A DNA stretch of 44,782 nucleotides, from the NCBI GenBank assembly GCA_905198745.1, contig CAJKDU010000019.1, forward strand, positions 1 through 44,782, given 5' to 3'. Positions 34,460 to 42,849 of the stretch are shown one piece after another. The first letter of the stretch is position 1; the number at the start of each line of letters is the position of its first letter. Under the pieces are notes generated by a model. It did not search any database and had not been told where the DNA came from. It saw only the letters and a program-made list of their open reading frames with translations. The stretch comes from an uncultured Prevotella sp. (GTDB taxonomy: Bacteria > Bacteroidota > Bacteroidia > Bacteroidales > Bacteroidaceae). The translations under genes were made by a program, and so were the position numbers.

Positions 34460-35827
34460 ATGACACAAGCAATTAAACAAAAGCTGAGCGACTCAAAAGC
34501 CGCTCGCTGGACAGCCCTCATCATCGTGAGTTTCACAATGATGTTCGGCTACTTCTTCACCGACGTAATGTCTCCACTTGAGCCACTGCTGACAGCAGCC
34601 AAAGATGCCGATCCGTTAGGGTTGGGATGGACTTCAGACGAGTATGGTTTCTTCTCGGGAGCATACGGCTATTTCAACGTATTCCTGTTGCTGCTCTTCT
34701 TCGGCGGCATCATCCTCGACAAGTTCGGCATCCGCTTTACAGGTATCATGTCTACCGTACTCATGTTTGTCGGTGCCCTGGTGAAATGGTACGCCGTTGG
34801 ACATGATTTCCCCGGAACCGTAGACGTTCCCTTCTTCGGCAACTACCAGACGCAGGTTGTGATGGCAGCCCTCGGCTTTGCCATCTATGGCGTGGGATGC
34901 GAGATTGCCGGTATAACCGTTAGCAAGGTTATCGTGAAATGGTTTACTGGTCACGAACTCGCCCTTGCCATGGGACTCCAGGTAGCCTTGGCACGTATCG
35001 GCACAGCCGGTGCCCTTGCCTTCTCTCTGCCATTCGCAAAATGGATGGGCGGCGTGTCCGCATCCGTAGGACTTGGTGCAGCCATGCTCTGTGCTGGCGT
35101 TATCGCATTCATTGTCTACTGCGTAATGGACAAGCGCGAAGATGCTTCGGCTGCAGCCGTACAGTCAGAACCAGAGGAAGGTTTCAAGTTCAGCGATCTC
35201 AAGGGACTTCTGTCTAATGTAGGCTTCTGGTATGTGGCTATACTCTGCCTGATGTTCTACGCAGGTGTATTCCCCTTCCTGAAGTTCGCCACCAAACTCA
35301 TGGTGTTCAAGTATGGTGTTGACTCCAGCGTGGCAGGACTCATCCCGGCCATGCTTCCCTTCGGCACAATCTTCCTCACCCCGTTCTTCGGCAGCATCTA
35401 CGACAAGTATGGCAAGGGAGCCACTTTGATGATTATTGGCAGCGCACTGCTGACCCTCGTCCACGTAGTGTTCGCTCTTCCTATGGGTTCATGGGTAGTA
35501 GCCATTGCCGCCATGATTGTGCTCGGCATAGCGTTCGGCCTCGTGCCGTCTGCCATGTGGCCATCCGTTCCAAAGATTATCCCTATGAAACTGCTCGGCA
35601 CAGCCTATGCCTTGATATTCTATATTCAGAATATTGGTCTGGCACTCGTACCTGTGTGGATTGGCAAGGTGAACCAGGCAAATACCGCTGCCGACGGGAC
35701 CATTGACTACACACAAACCATGACCATCTTTGCCGGCTTTGGGGTGATAGCCATTGTCATCGCCCTGCTCCTGCTCATGGAAGACAAGCGCAAAGGATAT
35801 GGACTTCAAAAGCCCAACATCAAGTAA
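34460..35827 (+). CDS. MFS transporter resembling MFSD1
   Basis: A 455-residue major facilitator superfamily permease with about 12 hydrophobic segments and no signal peptide. The stretch around residues 145-185 (GVGCEIAGITVSK, then WFTGHELALAMGLQ and ARIG) resembles, from memory, the WFKGKEL...GLQ...ARIG pattern of eukaryotic MFSD1, a lysosomal dipeptide carrier. The motif-A-like loop is IILDKFGIR. Family membership is clear. The MFSD1-like assignment and the dipeptide substrate are inferences supported by the adjoining S9 exopeptidase gene, which is in the same operon with a 32-base gap. It could instead carry a sugar or organic acid. Confidence 0.85.
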   Translation: MTQAIKQKLSDSKAARWTALIIVSFTMMFGYFFTDVMSPLEPLLTAAKDADPLGLGWTSDEYGFFSGAYGYFNVFLLLLFFGGIILDKFGIRFTGIMSTVLMFVGALVKWYAVGHDFPGTVDVPFFGNYQTQVVMAALGFAIYGVGCEIAGITVSKVIVKWFTGHELALAMGLQVALARIGTAGALAFSLPFAKWMGGVSASVGLGAAMLCAGVIAFIVYCVMDKREDASAAAVQSEPEEGFKFSDLKGLLSNVGFWYVAILCLMFYAGVFPFLKFATKLMVFKYGVDSSVAGLIPAMLPFGTIFLTPFFGSIYDKYGKGATLMIIGSALLTLVHVVFALPMGSWVVAIAAMIVLGIAFGLVPSAMWPSVPKIIPMKLLGTAYALIFYIQNIGLALVPVWIGKVNQANTAADGTIDYTQTMTIFAGFGVIAIVIALLLLMEDKRKGYGLQKPNIK

Positions 35828-35929
35828 AGACATATTAGCACAATAGTGAACAATAGTTCACGAGGCTATCAAAAGAGAGAAATCCGGGATTAGGAGTAGT
35901 TCTGTATATTCTGGATTCCCCTAAAAGTG

Positions 35930-35973
35930 AAAAGGAGAACCATCCGCATAGGACCGTTCTCCTTTTCTTTTTT
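35930..35973 (+). terminator. terminator after the MFS gene, probably bidirectional
   Basis: AAAGGAGAAC (35931-35940) pairs with GTTCTCCTTT (35956-35965), with TTCTTTTTT after it on the plus strand. A-rich flanks give a T run on the minus strand too, so it may also end the convergent DUF4301 gene. Confidence 0.85.
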
Positions 35974-35993
35974 ATCTTCTATACAGAAGATAC

Positions 35994-37514
35994 TTATTTC
36001 TGGTGCTGTTCACGCAGCAAGTCGTTGACTGTCTTCACAGGGTTGAACGTAGAAAGTGGAACCTCCACAAACACCGTGTTCCAGTCGCTCATGGCTCCGT
36101 TCCATAATCCTGGAAGCTCGAGTGCCTTGAGTTCACGTCCGTTCTTACTCTTATTGCTGATAAAGCCTGTAGACTTGTCAACGTATTCGGGCAAATCATA
36201 TTTGTTGCCCTTGTAGTCCTTGAAGGCACATACCAAGTCAACGGGATTGAAATGAGTGCCCTCGGTGAACATCTTCATATATTCCTTGTTGTTCTTGTCT
36301 ATCTGACTGCTCTCAAGAATCTGTAGACTCACCGTGCCGTCGGAATTATAGGTAAGGAACGGACCGCCACCAGGCTCTCCAACGTTCTTCACCACGCCAC
36401 ATACACGCATAGGCCGATTAAGTTTCTTGTGGAGATAAATCACCAGGTCGGCATCCTCCAGTTCCTTAATGTCGGCCTTACGGCAGCACAAGTCACGTTG
36501 CACGAAACGAATAATTTCCTCCAAGTCTTCATGAGAATACTTGCCTGTGTCGAGCTTGCGCAGATAGTCGAAAGCACGTTTCTGGAGTGTGACAAGTATA
36601 CCTGCCAAGAGATTCTTGTATTCCACAGTATCTCCCTTCAATCTGTCGGGAACAACATTGTCTATGTTTTTGATAAACACGACGTCTGAGTCTATATCAT
36701 TCAAGTTTTCAATCAATGCACCGTGTCCACCCGGACGGAAGAGAAGTTTGCCGTCTTCAGTGCGGAAGAGTGTATTGTCGGGATTGGCTGCTACCGTGTC
36801 GGTAGAAGGCTTCTGTTCAGAGAACGAGACGTTGAACTTGCAGTTGAATTTGGCCTCATAGCTACCTTCCTTCTCCTCCACCATCTTCTTAAACAAGTCA
36901 AGATGCTCATGGCTCACCGTAAAGTGGATGTTGGCCTCGCCGTTGCTTGACGCATAGAGAGCAGCTTCAACAAGGTGCTCTTCCATAGGCGTGCGAACGC
37001 AGTCATCGTACTCATGAAACTCAAGCAGTCCCTTGGGCAACTGTCCGTAGTTCAGTCCTTTAGGTTCAAGAAGGTTGGCCACGATAGTCTTGTACTTTCC
37101 TTCTGCAAGCAGGGTTTTGATGTTCTTTCCCTCGTTCTCACGGCACTTCTTGCATAGCGACTCGCGGAAGGCGAACTTCTTAATGTTCTCGAAAAACTTC
37201 TTCTCAAAGTCAGTGGTTGGTACATCGTAGTCGGCTGTGAGGAAAGCGAAAAGATTCTTGAACATGCGACTGGCAGCACCCGAAGCAGGAACAAACTTCA
37301 CCACCTTGTGGCCAGCCTGCTTATAGTCCTCCCAAGCCTTGATATAGGCAGCCTTGGCATCAGCATCGGGAGCCATGATTCCATTGCCCAGTGCAGCGGG
37401 TCCCTGCAGACGGAGGAAAGGGAAACCTGTCTTGAAATCTTCAAGTTGTTTTTCAATTTGCTGTTCAGATATACCCTTGTCGGCTATCTGCTTAAGGTCT
37501 TCTTTTGTCAACAT
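35994..37514 (-). CDS. DUF4301 domain-containing protein, nucleotidyltransferase-like
   Basis: A 506-residue cytoplasmic protein that I recognise as a DUF4301 family member, typical of Bacteroidetes, with no assigned function. VPASGAASRMFK at 75-86 resembles the nucleotide-binding glycine loop of sugar-nucleotide pyrophosphorylases. FRPGGHGALIENL near residue 258, followed by FIKNIDNV, resembles the PPGHGD and NxDN motifs of UTP-glucose-1-phosphate-type enzymes. That similarity is my reading, not an established assignment. Two cysteine pairs (CKKC near 120, CC near 353) are also visible. The start at 37514 (MLTKEDLKQI) is chosen because the longer reading from 37580 begins at the predicted transcription start. 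The gene is divergent from relA and convergent with the MFS gene. Confidence 0.82.
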   Translation of the reverse strand: MLTKEDLKQIADKGISEQQIEKQLEDFKTGFPFLRLQGPAALGNGIMAPDADAKAAYIKAWEDYKQAGHKVVKFVPASGAASRMFKNLFAFLTADYDVPTTDFEKKFFENIKKFAFRESLCKKCRENEGKNIKTLLAEGKYKTIVANLLEPKGLNYGQLPKGLLEFHEYDDCVRTPMEEHLVEAALYASSNGEANIHFTVSHEHLDLFKKMVEEKEGSYEAKFNCKFNVSFSEQKPSTDTVAANPDNTLFRTEDGKLLFRPGGHGALIENLNDIDSDVVFIKNIDNVVPDRLKGDTVEYKNLLAGILVTLQKRAFDYLRKLDTGKYSHEDLEEIIRFVQRDLCCRKADIKELEDADLVIYLHKKLNRPMRVCGVVKNVGEPGGGPFLTYNSDGTVSLQILESSQIDKNNKEYMKMFTEGTHFNPVDLVCAFKDYKGNKYDLPEYVDKSTGFISNKSKNGRELKALELPGLWNGAMSDWNTVFVEVPLSTFNPVKTVNDLLREQHQK

Positions 37515-37588
37515 ACTCGTAAGTGTTTTATTATTAGGTTTAATATATTCGTGAATCCGTGCGGTGTTGAGCCCCGACAATCACACCA

Positions 37589-37620
37589 CAAAAATACAAT
37601 ACTTTCGGGAGAATAACGAA
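37589..37620 (-). promoter_or_regulatory. promoter of the DUF4301 gene
   Basis: Minus-strand TTCG (37620-37617), 20 bases, TATTTTTG (37596-37589): one mismatch at -33 and a full -7 match. The leader is about 68 bases. A perfect palindrome TTTCGCGAAA at 37624-37633 lies between this promoter and that of relA. Confidence 0.5.
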
Positions 37621-37638
37621 TTATTTCGCGAAAATATG

Positions 37639-37646
37639 TACCTTTG
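37639..37646 (+). promoter_or_regulatory. -7 element of relA
   Basis: TACCTTTG is a full -7 match. The -33 position has no TTTG. The leader to the ATG at 37699 would be about 46 bases, which excludes an earlier in-frame start at 37564 that precedes the promoter. Confidence 0.55.
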
Positions 37647-37698
37647 CAATCGAATTTTATCACAAACACCAACGATTAACCAAGGGAAGGACACGGAT

Positions 37699-39909
37699 AT
37701 GGAAGAAAAACTCACATTCACCCCCGAAGAGAGAACCCTTCTTCTCTCTCTTGCAGACAGTCTGAAAGCCGCTATCGGTGCTTCTATCAAGCCAGGCGAC
37801 GAGGATAAATTGCGCTCACAACTCATGGAGGCACTCAAGTCGGGCAAGATGCAACGCGACGTGTTCGGCCTCAACCCCTTGCTCATGGCTTTCGAGACCG
37901 CTCAGCTTGCTGTAGACGAAATTGGGCTCAAGCGCGACGGAGTGCTTGCCGTCATTCTTTATGCCATCGTGGCAAGCGGCATTGCCACCATCGAGCAGGT
38001 GGAAGCACAATACGGCGTCGGCGTGTCGCACATCATCAACGGTCTCATACGCATCCATGAGCTCTACAAGAAGAATCCCGTCATAGAGAGCGAGAACTTC
38101 CGCAACCTGCTTCTTTCATTTGCCGAGGACATGCGGGTTATCCTCATTATGATTGCCGACCGCGTGAACCTTATGCGCCACATCCGCGACACGGAACAGA
38201 CGGAAGCCAAGAAGGAAGTGAGCCAGGAAGCCTCCTATCTTTATGCGCCACTAGCACACAAACTGGGACTATACAAACTCAAGAGTGAACTGGAAGACCT
38301 GAGTCTGAAATACCTGGAACACGACGCCTACTATATGATCAAGGAGAAGCTCAATGCCACCAAATCGGCACGCGACGCCTACATAGACAGCTTCATCGGA
38401 CCTATACAACGCAAACTCGAAGAGGCAGGTTTGAAGTTCCACATGAAAGGGCGCACCAAGAGCATCCACTCCATCTGGCAGAAGATGAAGAAACAGAAGT
38501 GCGGCTTCGAAGGTATCTACGACCTCTTTGCCATCCGCATCATCCTTGACTCTCCATTGGAAAAGGAGAAGATGCAGTGTTGGCAGGTCTACTCCATCAT
38601 AACCGACATGTATCAGCCCAACCCCAAGCGTCTGCGCGACTGGCTTTCTGTACCCAAGAGCAATGGCTACGAGAGTCTGCACATCACTGTGCTCGGTCCG
38701 GAGCAGAAGTGGGTGGAAGTACAGATAAGAACCGAACGCATGGACGAGATAGCCGAGCGTGGCCTTGCCGCCCATTGGCGCTATAAGGGCATCAAGGGTG
38801 AGTCTGGGCTCGACGAGTGGCTCAACAACATACGCACAGCTCTCGAGGCGAAGGACGACATGCAGGTGATGGACGAGTTCAAGATGGATCTCTATGAAGA
38901 CGAGGTGTTCGTCTTCACACCCCGTGGCGACCTATTCAAGTTTCCCAAAGGTGCCACCGTGCTCGACTTTGCTTACCACATCCACTCGCGGATAGGTAAC
39001 CAGTGCATAGGAGCGCGCATCAACAGCAAGAATGTGCCGCTGCGCCAAGAGCTTCACAGCGGCGACTCCGTGGAAGTGCTTACCTCCAGCAACCAGAAGC
39101 CTAAGCGCGACTGGCTCAATCTGGTGAAAACCAGTCGTGCCAAGTCTAAGATTCGCCTTGCCCTGAAAGAGACAACAATCAAGGACGGACTCTATGCCAA
39201 GGAGATGCTCGAGCGGCGTTTCAAGAACCGCAAGATAGCTATCGATGAAAGCATCATGTCGCACTTGGTCAAGAAGTTAGGTTTCAAGGAAGCGTCCGAC
39301 TTCTACAAGGCGCTGGCCGACGAGAAGCTTGATCCCAACGAGGTGATAGACAAATATGTGGCCGTGCGCGACCATGAGCAGCGTCTCGCCTCCGACGTTC
39401 CCGTACGCTCTGCCTCAGAGTTCGACTACGAAAATCCCAACGAGGAGTATACCAACCAAAACGACGACGTACTCACCATCGACCAAAACCTAAAGGGTGT
39501 AGACTATAGTCTGGCCAAATGCTGCCATCCTATCTATGGTGATCCCATCTTCGGCTTCGTCACAGCAGGCGGCGGCATCAAGATTCACCGCATGGACTGT
39601 CCCAATGCGCCCGAACTGCGCAAGCGCTTCGGCTACCGCATCGTGCGTGCCCGCTGGAGCGGCAAGGGCTCAAGCCAGTATAGCAGCACACTCAAGGTGG
39701 TGGGCAACGACGACATCGGCATCGTCAACAACATCACGAGCATCATCTCCAAGGAGGAGAAGATGGTGATGCGCTCCATAAACATAGACTCTCACGACGG
39801 ACTCTTCTCGGGCACGCTCACCGTGCAGCTCGAAGACTCAGGCAAACTGGAGTCGCTCATCAAGAAACTCCGCACCGTCAAAGGAGTGAAGAACGTGGAA
39901 CGAATGTAA
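37699..39909 (+). CDS. relA: RelA/SpoT-type (p)ppGpp synthetase with degenerate hydrolase domain
   Basis: A long RSH enzyme of 736 residues that makes the alarmone (p)ppGpp. The N-terminal HD hydrolase domain is present in outline (ENFRNLLL, IADRVNLMR), but its catalytic HDxxED signature is lost. The corresponding residues 88-93 read Tyr-Ala-Ile-Val-Ala-Ser, so hydrolysis is very unlikely. The synthetase domain looks intact (RTKSIHSIWQKM, VPKSNGYESLH, VEVQIRTERM). Its acceptor-loop motif is RLRD at 311-314, the basic form normally found in bifunctional enzymes, not the acidic ExDD of E. coli RelA. TGS (about 400-460), CxxCH-type conserved cysteine (AKCCHP near 602) and ACT (about 655-736) domains follow. 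A separate hydrolase-competent RSH or SAH would be expected elsewhere in the genome. First gene of an operon with a 122-residue protein and tag. Confidence 0.93.
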   Translation: MEEKLTFTPEERTLLLSLADSLKAAIGASIKPGDEDKLRSQLMEALKSGKMQRDVFGLNPLLMAFETAQLAVDEIGLKRDGVLAVILYAIVASGIATIEQVEAQYGVGVSHIINGLIRIHELYKKNPVIESENFRNLLLSFAEDMRVILIMIADRVNLMRHIRDTEQTEAKKEVSQEASYLYAPLAHKLGLYKLKSELEDLSLKYLEHDAYYMIKEKLNATKSARDAYIDSFIGPIQRKLEEAGLKFHMKGRTKSIHSIWQKMKKQKCGFEGIYDLFAIRIILDSPLEKEKMQCWQVYSIITDMYQPNPKRLRDWLSVPKSNGYESLHITVLGPEQKWVEVQIRTERMDEIAERGLAAHWRYKGIKGESGLDEWLNNIRTALEAKDDMQVMDEFKMDLYEDEVFVFTPRGDLFKFPKGATVLDFAYHIHSRIGNQCIGARINSKNVPLRQELHSGDSVEVLTSSNQKPKRDWLNLVKTSRAKSKIRLALKETTIKDGLYAKEMLERRFKNRKIAIDESIMSHLVKKLGFKEASDFYKALADEKLDPNEVIDKYVAVRDHEQRLASDVPVRSASEFDYENPNEEYTNQNDDVLTIDQNLKGVDYSLAKCCHPIYGDPIFGFVTAGGGIKIHRMDCPNAPELRKRFGYRIVRARWSGKGSSQYSSTLKVVGNDDIGIVNNITSIISKEEKMVMRSINIDSHDGLFSGTLTVQLEDSGKLESLIKKLRTVKGVKNVERM

Positions 39910-39932
39910 CCAAGCAAAAGATACATAACCTT

Positions 39933-40301
39933 ATGGGTCGAAACAAATATTCAGCAACAGAAATCAAACAAATAGGTAAGCTGCTCCGCATGAAGAACGC
40001 GGCCAACCGCGGCCAGCAGAAAATCATACGCCACCAACTGCGCGTGGACTACGAGTTCAACATTTCCGATTTCAACGAACCGGGCAAGGCTTTCGGCGAG
40101 GAGGAATTGCAGACTGCCATCAACCGCGGTGCCATCAAGATCCTCGATGATGCGACCATTGCCTCAATGAAAGAGAAACGGGCACGCGACAAAGCACACG
40201 ACGAAGCCCTACGACAGCAGGAGGCCATTGCCACAGGAGAGCAGACAGACTGGAAAGAGGCGATGAAAGAATGGCAGGAATGGGAAGACAAGCAAGCGTG
40301 A
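39933..40301 (+). CDS. hypothetical protein, helical and charged
   Basis: A 122-residue protein with no signal peptide or membrane segment. The N-terminal third is basic (RMKNAANRGQQKIIRHQLRV) and could bind nucleic acid. The middle has YEFNISDFNEPGKAFG, then a Lys/Glu/Ala-rich helical region, and an acidic, Trp-containing tail (DWKEAMKEWQEWED). I do not recognise a family. It starts 23 bases after relA, and its stop overlaps the tag start by four bases (GTGA), so it is a genuine, translationally coupled gene. Its role, perhaps linked to stress or DNA repair, is only a guess from context. Confidence 0.8.
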   Translation: MGRNKYSATEIKQIGKLLRMKNAANRGQQKIIRHQLRVDYEFNISDFNEPGKAFGEEELQTAINRGAIKILDDATIASMKEKRARDKAHDEALRQQEAIATGEQTDWKEAMKEWQEWEDKQA

Positions 40302-40846
40302 GCGAAGGCAAGCATCGCTGCCACTGGTGCAACACCGCCAACCCTCTCTACGTGAACTATCACGATCATGAATGGGCTGTGCCCGAACACCACGACCAAC
40401 GGCTCTTCGAGATGCTGGCCCTTGAATCGTTTCAGGCAGGACTTTCGTGGGAATGTATTCTCAATAAGCGTGAAGCTTTCCGCCAAGCCTTCGACAGTTT
40501 CGACCCTGAAGTAGTGGCTCACTACACGGAAAACAAGATTGAACAGCTCCGACAGAACAAAGGTATTGTACGCAACAGACTCAAGATAGCTGCCACGGTG
40601 AACAATGCCCGCATATTCCTGTCAATCCAGCGCGAGTTCGGTTCCTTCGACCATTACATTTGGCGGTTCACAGGAGGTCGTGTAGTCTGTGAATGTGGCC
40701 TCACCTCGTCGGCCCTGTCAGACCGCATTTCGCGTGACTTGAAGCAACGGGGTATGAAGTTTGTAGGCACCACTATTGTCTACTCCTACCTGCAAGCCAT
40801 CGGCATAGTCAACTCCCACGAACCATCTTGCTGGCTACACTACTAA
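40298..40846 (+). CDS. tag: DNA-3-methyladenine glycosylase I
   Basis: Excises 3-methyladenine from alkylated DNA. The product from GTG at 40298 has 182 residues, near the E. coli Tag length. It begins shortly before HRCHWC, as Tag normally does, and continues NPLYVNYHDHEWAVP, ESFQAGLSWE and KIEQLRQNKGIVRNRLK in the family order. The zinc-binding residues are present: N-terminal Cys and His (YHDHEW), and C-terminal His and Cys (NSHEPSCW). An upstream ATG at 40271 would add a non-conserved 9 residues, whereas the GTG overlaps the preceding stop (GTGA) and is preferred. It converges with azlD with a 4-base overlap at the ends. Confidence 0.92.
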   Translation: MSEGKHRCHWCNTANPLYVNYHDHEWAVPEHHDQRLFEMLALESFQAGLSWECILNKREAFRQAFDSFDPEVVAHYTENKIEQLRQNKGIVRNRLKIAATVNNARIFLSIQREFGSFDHYIWRFTGGRVVCECGLTSSALSDRISRDLKQRGMKFVGTTIVYSYLQAIGIVNSHEPSCWLHY

Positions 40847-41169
40847 CACAGATACCCCACAAGCAACATATAGGCTGCCGTGCCGCCAAAGATGGAGAGC
40901 ATCATCTGTCTGCGCCACGCATGGAACACCACGGTGATGGCTATGCACAGCATTTCGGATACACCATAGTGTTCCGACGTGAAGTTCACGTCTTTCAGAC
41001 AATAGACCACGAGCATGCCAAACACGGCTGGCGGCAACACCGTTGACAAGTAGAGTATGCAACATGGCGTCTGCTTGCCCCGAAACACGATGAAGGGCAG
41101 AAAGCGCGTGAGAGCCGTGCCTGCCGTGAGCGTTGCTATGGTCAGTATTTTCTCGACTGTAGTCATCAT
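40843..41169 (-). CDS. azlD: branched-chain amino-acid export subunit AzlD
   Basis: The small subunit of the AzlCD exporter (LIV-E family). The 108 residues have about four hydrophobic segments and the ALTRFLPFIVF stretch typical of AzlD. Its ATG overlaps the azlC stop by four bases (41166-41169), so it is translationally coupled. Its stop overlaps that of tag. Confidence 0.88.
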   Translation of the reverse strand: MMTTVEKILTIATLTAGTALTRFLPFIVFRGKQTPCCILYLSTVLPPAVFGMLVVYCLKDVNFTSEHYGVSEMLCIAITVVFHAWRRQMMLSIFGGTAAYMLLVGYLC

Positions 41170-41906
41170 TTCTTTTCCTCCTTTACTTCCAGTTTACTTC
41201 GCATCGCCATGAAGTACAGCAGCATGAAAAACATGGCTGGCACCACGAATCTGTCGGTTCCAAACACCACCAGACAGGCCACCGAAATGACAAGACCTGC
41301 CACTGAAGCCACATGGCTGCGCTCCTTCATCCACTGTTCCATAAAGATGACCACAAACATGGCGGTCATCACAAAGTCGAGTCCCTTGGTGCTGAATGTC
41401 ACCCACTGGCCTATCAGTCCACCAAGTGTGGCTCCCGTTACCCAATACACATAGTCAAGCACTGTCACCCAAAGCATGAACCAGCCACGGTCCACGCCTT
41501 GGGGAATGTGTGCCGTATAGTTTACTGAGAATGTCTCGTCGCACATGGCATAGATGAGCGGCAGTTTTTTCCATCCCATACCCTTGAACTTGTCGAGCAT
41601 GGAGATGCCGTAGAAGAGATGGCGGGCACAGATAAACAAGGCAATGAGAAACGACTGTAAAGGTTGGAAAGAGCCGAGAAGCAGTTTAACAGCCACAAAC
41701 TCCACCGACCCGCTGAAGATGGTCATCGCCATGAGCATAGGCCAATAAAAGGCAAATCCCGACTTGCTCATCAGCAAGCCGTAAGCAAGGCCCATAAACC
41801 AAAAACCGGCAAAGATGGGCACCGTATAGGGGAAGGCTGCACGCAGGGCGGTGAGCCGTAGGTGAGGCTGAGGCGTTGTTTCCATAACGGTTGCAAAGTC
41901 ACTCAT
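41166..41906 (-). CDS. azlC: branched-chain amino-acid export subunit AzlC
   Basis: The large subunit of the AzlCD branched-chain amino-acid exporter. The 246 residues have several membrane segments and the family core PIFAGFWFMGLAYGLLM, SGSVEFVAV, ARHLFYG and DETFSV. The ATG at 41906 is chosen over an upstream GTG (41930) because an AAGGATGGA-like ribosome-binding sequence precedes it. A third option at 41885 exists. It lies downstream of cutC on the same strand (gap 68 bases). Confidence 0.9.
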   Translation of the reverse strand: MSDFATVMETTPQPHLRLTALRAAFPYTVPIFAGFWFMGLAYGLLMSKSGFAFYWPMLMAMTIFSGSVEFVAVKLLLGSFQPLQSFLIALFICARHLFYGISMLDKFKGMGWKKLPLIYAMCDETFSVNYTAHIPQGVDRGWFMLWVTVLDYVYWVTGATLGGLIGQWVTFSTKGLDFVMTAMFVVIFMEQWMKERSHVASVAGLVISVACLVVFGTDRFVVPAMFFMLLYFMAMRSKLEVKEEKK

Positions 41907-41974
41907 ATAGTTCCATCCTTCCAATACCACAAAGATGGCATTTTAGTCTTTTCGATGTCTCCGCCGCCATGCTG

Positions 41975-42721
41975 TCAACGCTCCAGTTGGCCGATGGTGG
42001 CCTGGACTCTACGTCGGGTGGTGACCATACGCGTTTGTTCGTCGGCTCCCTTAGCCCCCATATACACAGCCGTGTGCAGGGATTTCATCTGGCTCTTTAC
42101 CAGTTCGCGAGCCGAGAAGTGATATTCGCAGATGTGAGTCTGCCTGTAGATATCACGTATGTTGTCTTCCGTCACCCCACTGCCTGCCATCAGAATAATT
42201 CGTCCTGTCGCCAACTGCTGCAAGTGGGCGAGCAAGGGCGCTCCGTCCTTCGCCATGGGCTGCTGCCCTGAGGTGAGAATACGGTCGAAACCGAGTTTCA
42301 CAATGTCATCCAACGCCTGTTCCGCGTCGGCCGTACGGTCGAAGGCTCTATGAAAGGTGACGGACATGCCTTTGGCTGCCCTCATCAGCCGCCGACACGC
42401 CTCTACGTCTACCCTCGCCTCTTGGGTGAGACAACCGAACACGACTCCGTCGGCACCCAATTCCTTGCACACGCGTATGTCCTCATCCATGCGCTCCAGT
42501 TCCAGGGGTGTGTAGAGAAAGTCGCCGCCACGCGGACGGATGATGACATGCAGCAGGGTGCGGTCGAGCACGCGCCGGGCCGTCTTGATTTCGCCATACG
42601 AGGGTGTGGTTCCGCCCTCGGGTATGCCAGCGCAGAGTTCCACCCGGTCAGCACCGCCTTCTTGTGCCGCCAAACAACTCTCCACGCCGTTGGCACACAC
42701 TTCAAATTTGAATTCTTTCAT
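41975..42721 (-). CDS. cutC: CutC family protein
   Basis: A TIM-barrel protein of 248 residues, the same length as E. coli CutC. It starts at 42721 (MKEFKFEVCANG) after an A-rich ribosome-binding region. An upstream reading from 42832 is rejected because it adds 37 unconserved residues. Family motifs are visible: GGADRVELC, GGTTPSYG, IRPRGGDF, FHRAFD and GSGV. CutC was named for copper tolerance, but a direct copper role is disputed and the reaction is unknown. It is second in a likely ROK-cutC-azlC-azlD unit. Confidence 0.92.
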   Translation of the reverse strand: MKEFKFEVCANGVESCLAAQEGGADRVELCAGIPEGGTTPSYGEIKTARRVLDRTLLHVIIRPRGGDFLYTPLELERMDEDIRVCKELGADGVVFGCLTQEARVDVEACRRLMRAAKGMSVTFHRAFDRTADAEQALDDIVKLGFDRILTSGQQPMAKDGAPLLAHLQQLATGRIILMAGSGVTEDNIRDIYRQTHICEYHFSARELVKSQMKSLHTAVYMGAKGADEQTRMVTTRRRVQATIGQLER

Positions 42722-42849
42722 TTTTCCTTTCTTTTCTTTCGCAATTAATGTCTGTTTGCTCCTGACCGGAGCCTCAAGATGCAAGGTGCACTTGCTACGT
42801 GCGCAGCCACAAGCCAATGCGGGAGAAAGCAAAGTGCCGCCTGCTCTCC

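Noticed and set aside
33477..34472. 331-codon open frame opposite the S9 peptidase gene
   Set aside because: Covers the S9 catalytic triad on the other strand; the plus-strand gene is clearly real.
37564..37698. 45-residue N-terminal extension of the alarmone synthetase
   Set aside because: It would begin upstream of the -7 promoter element at 37639 and inside the divergent control region; MEEKLTFTPEE at 37699 is the natural N-terminus.
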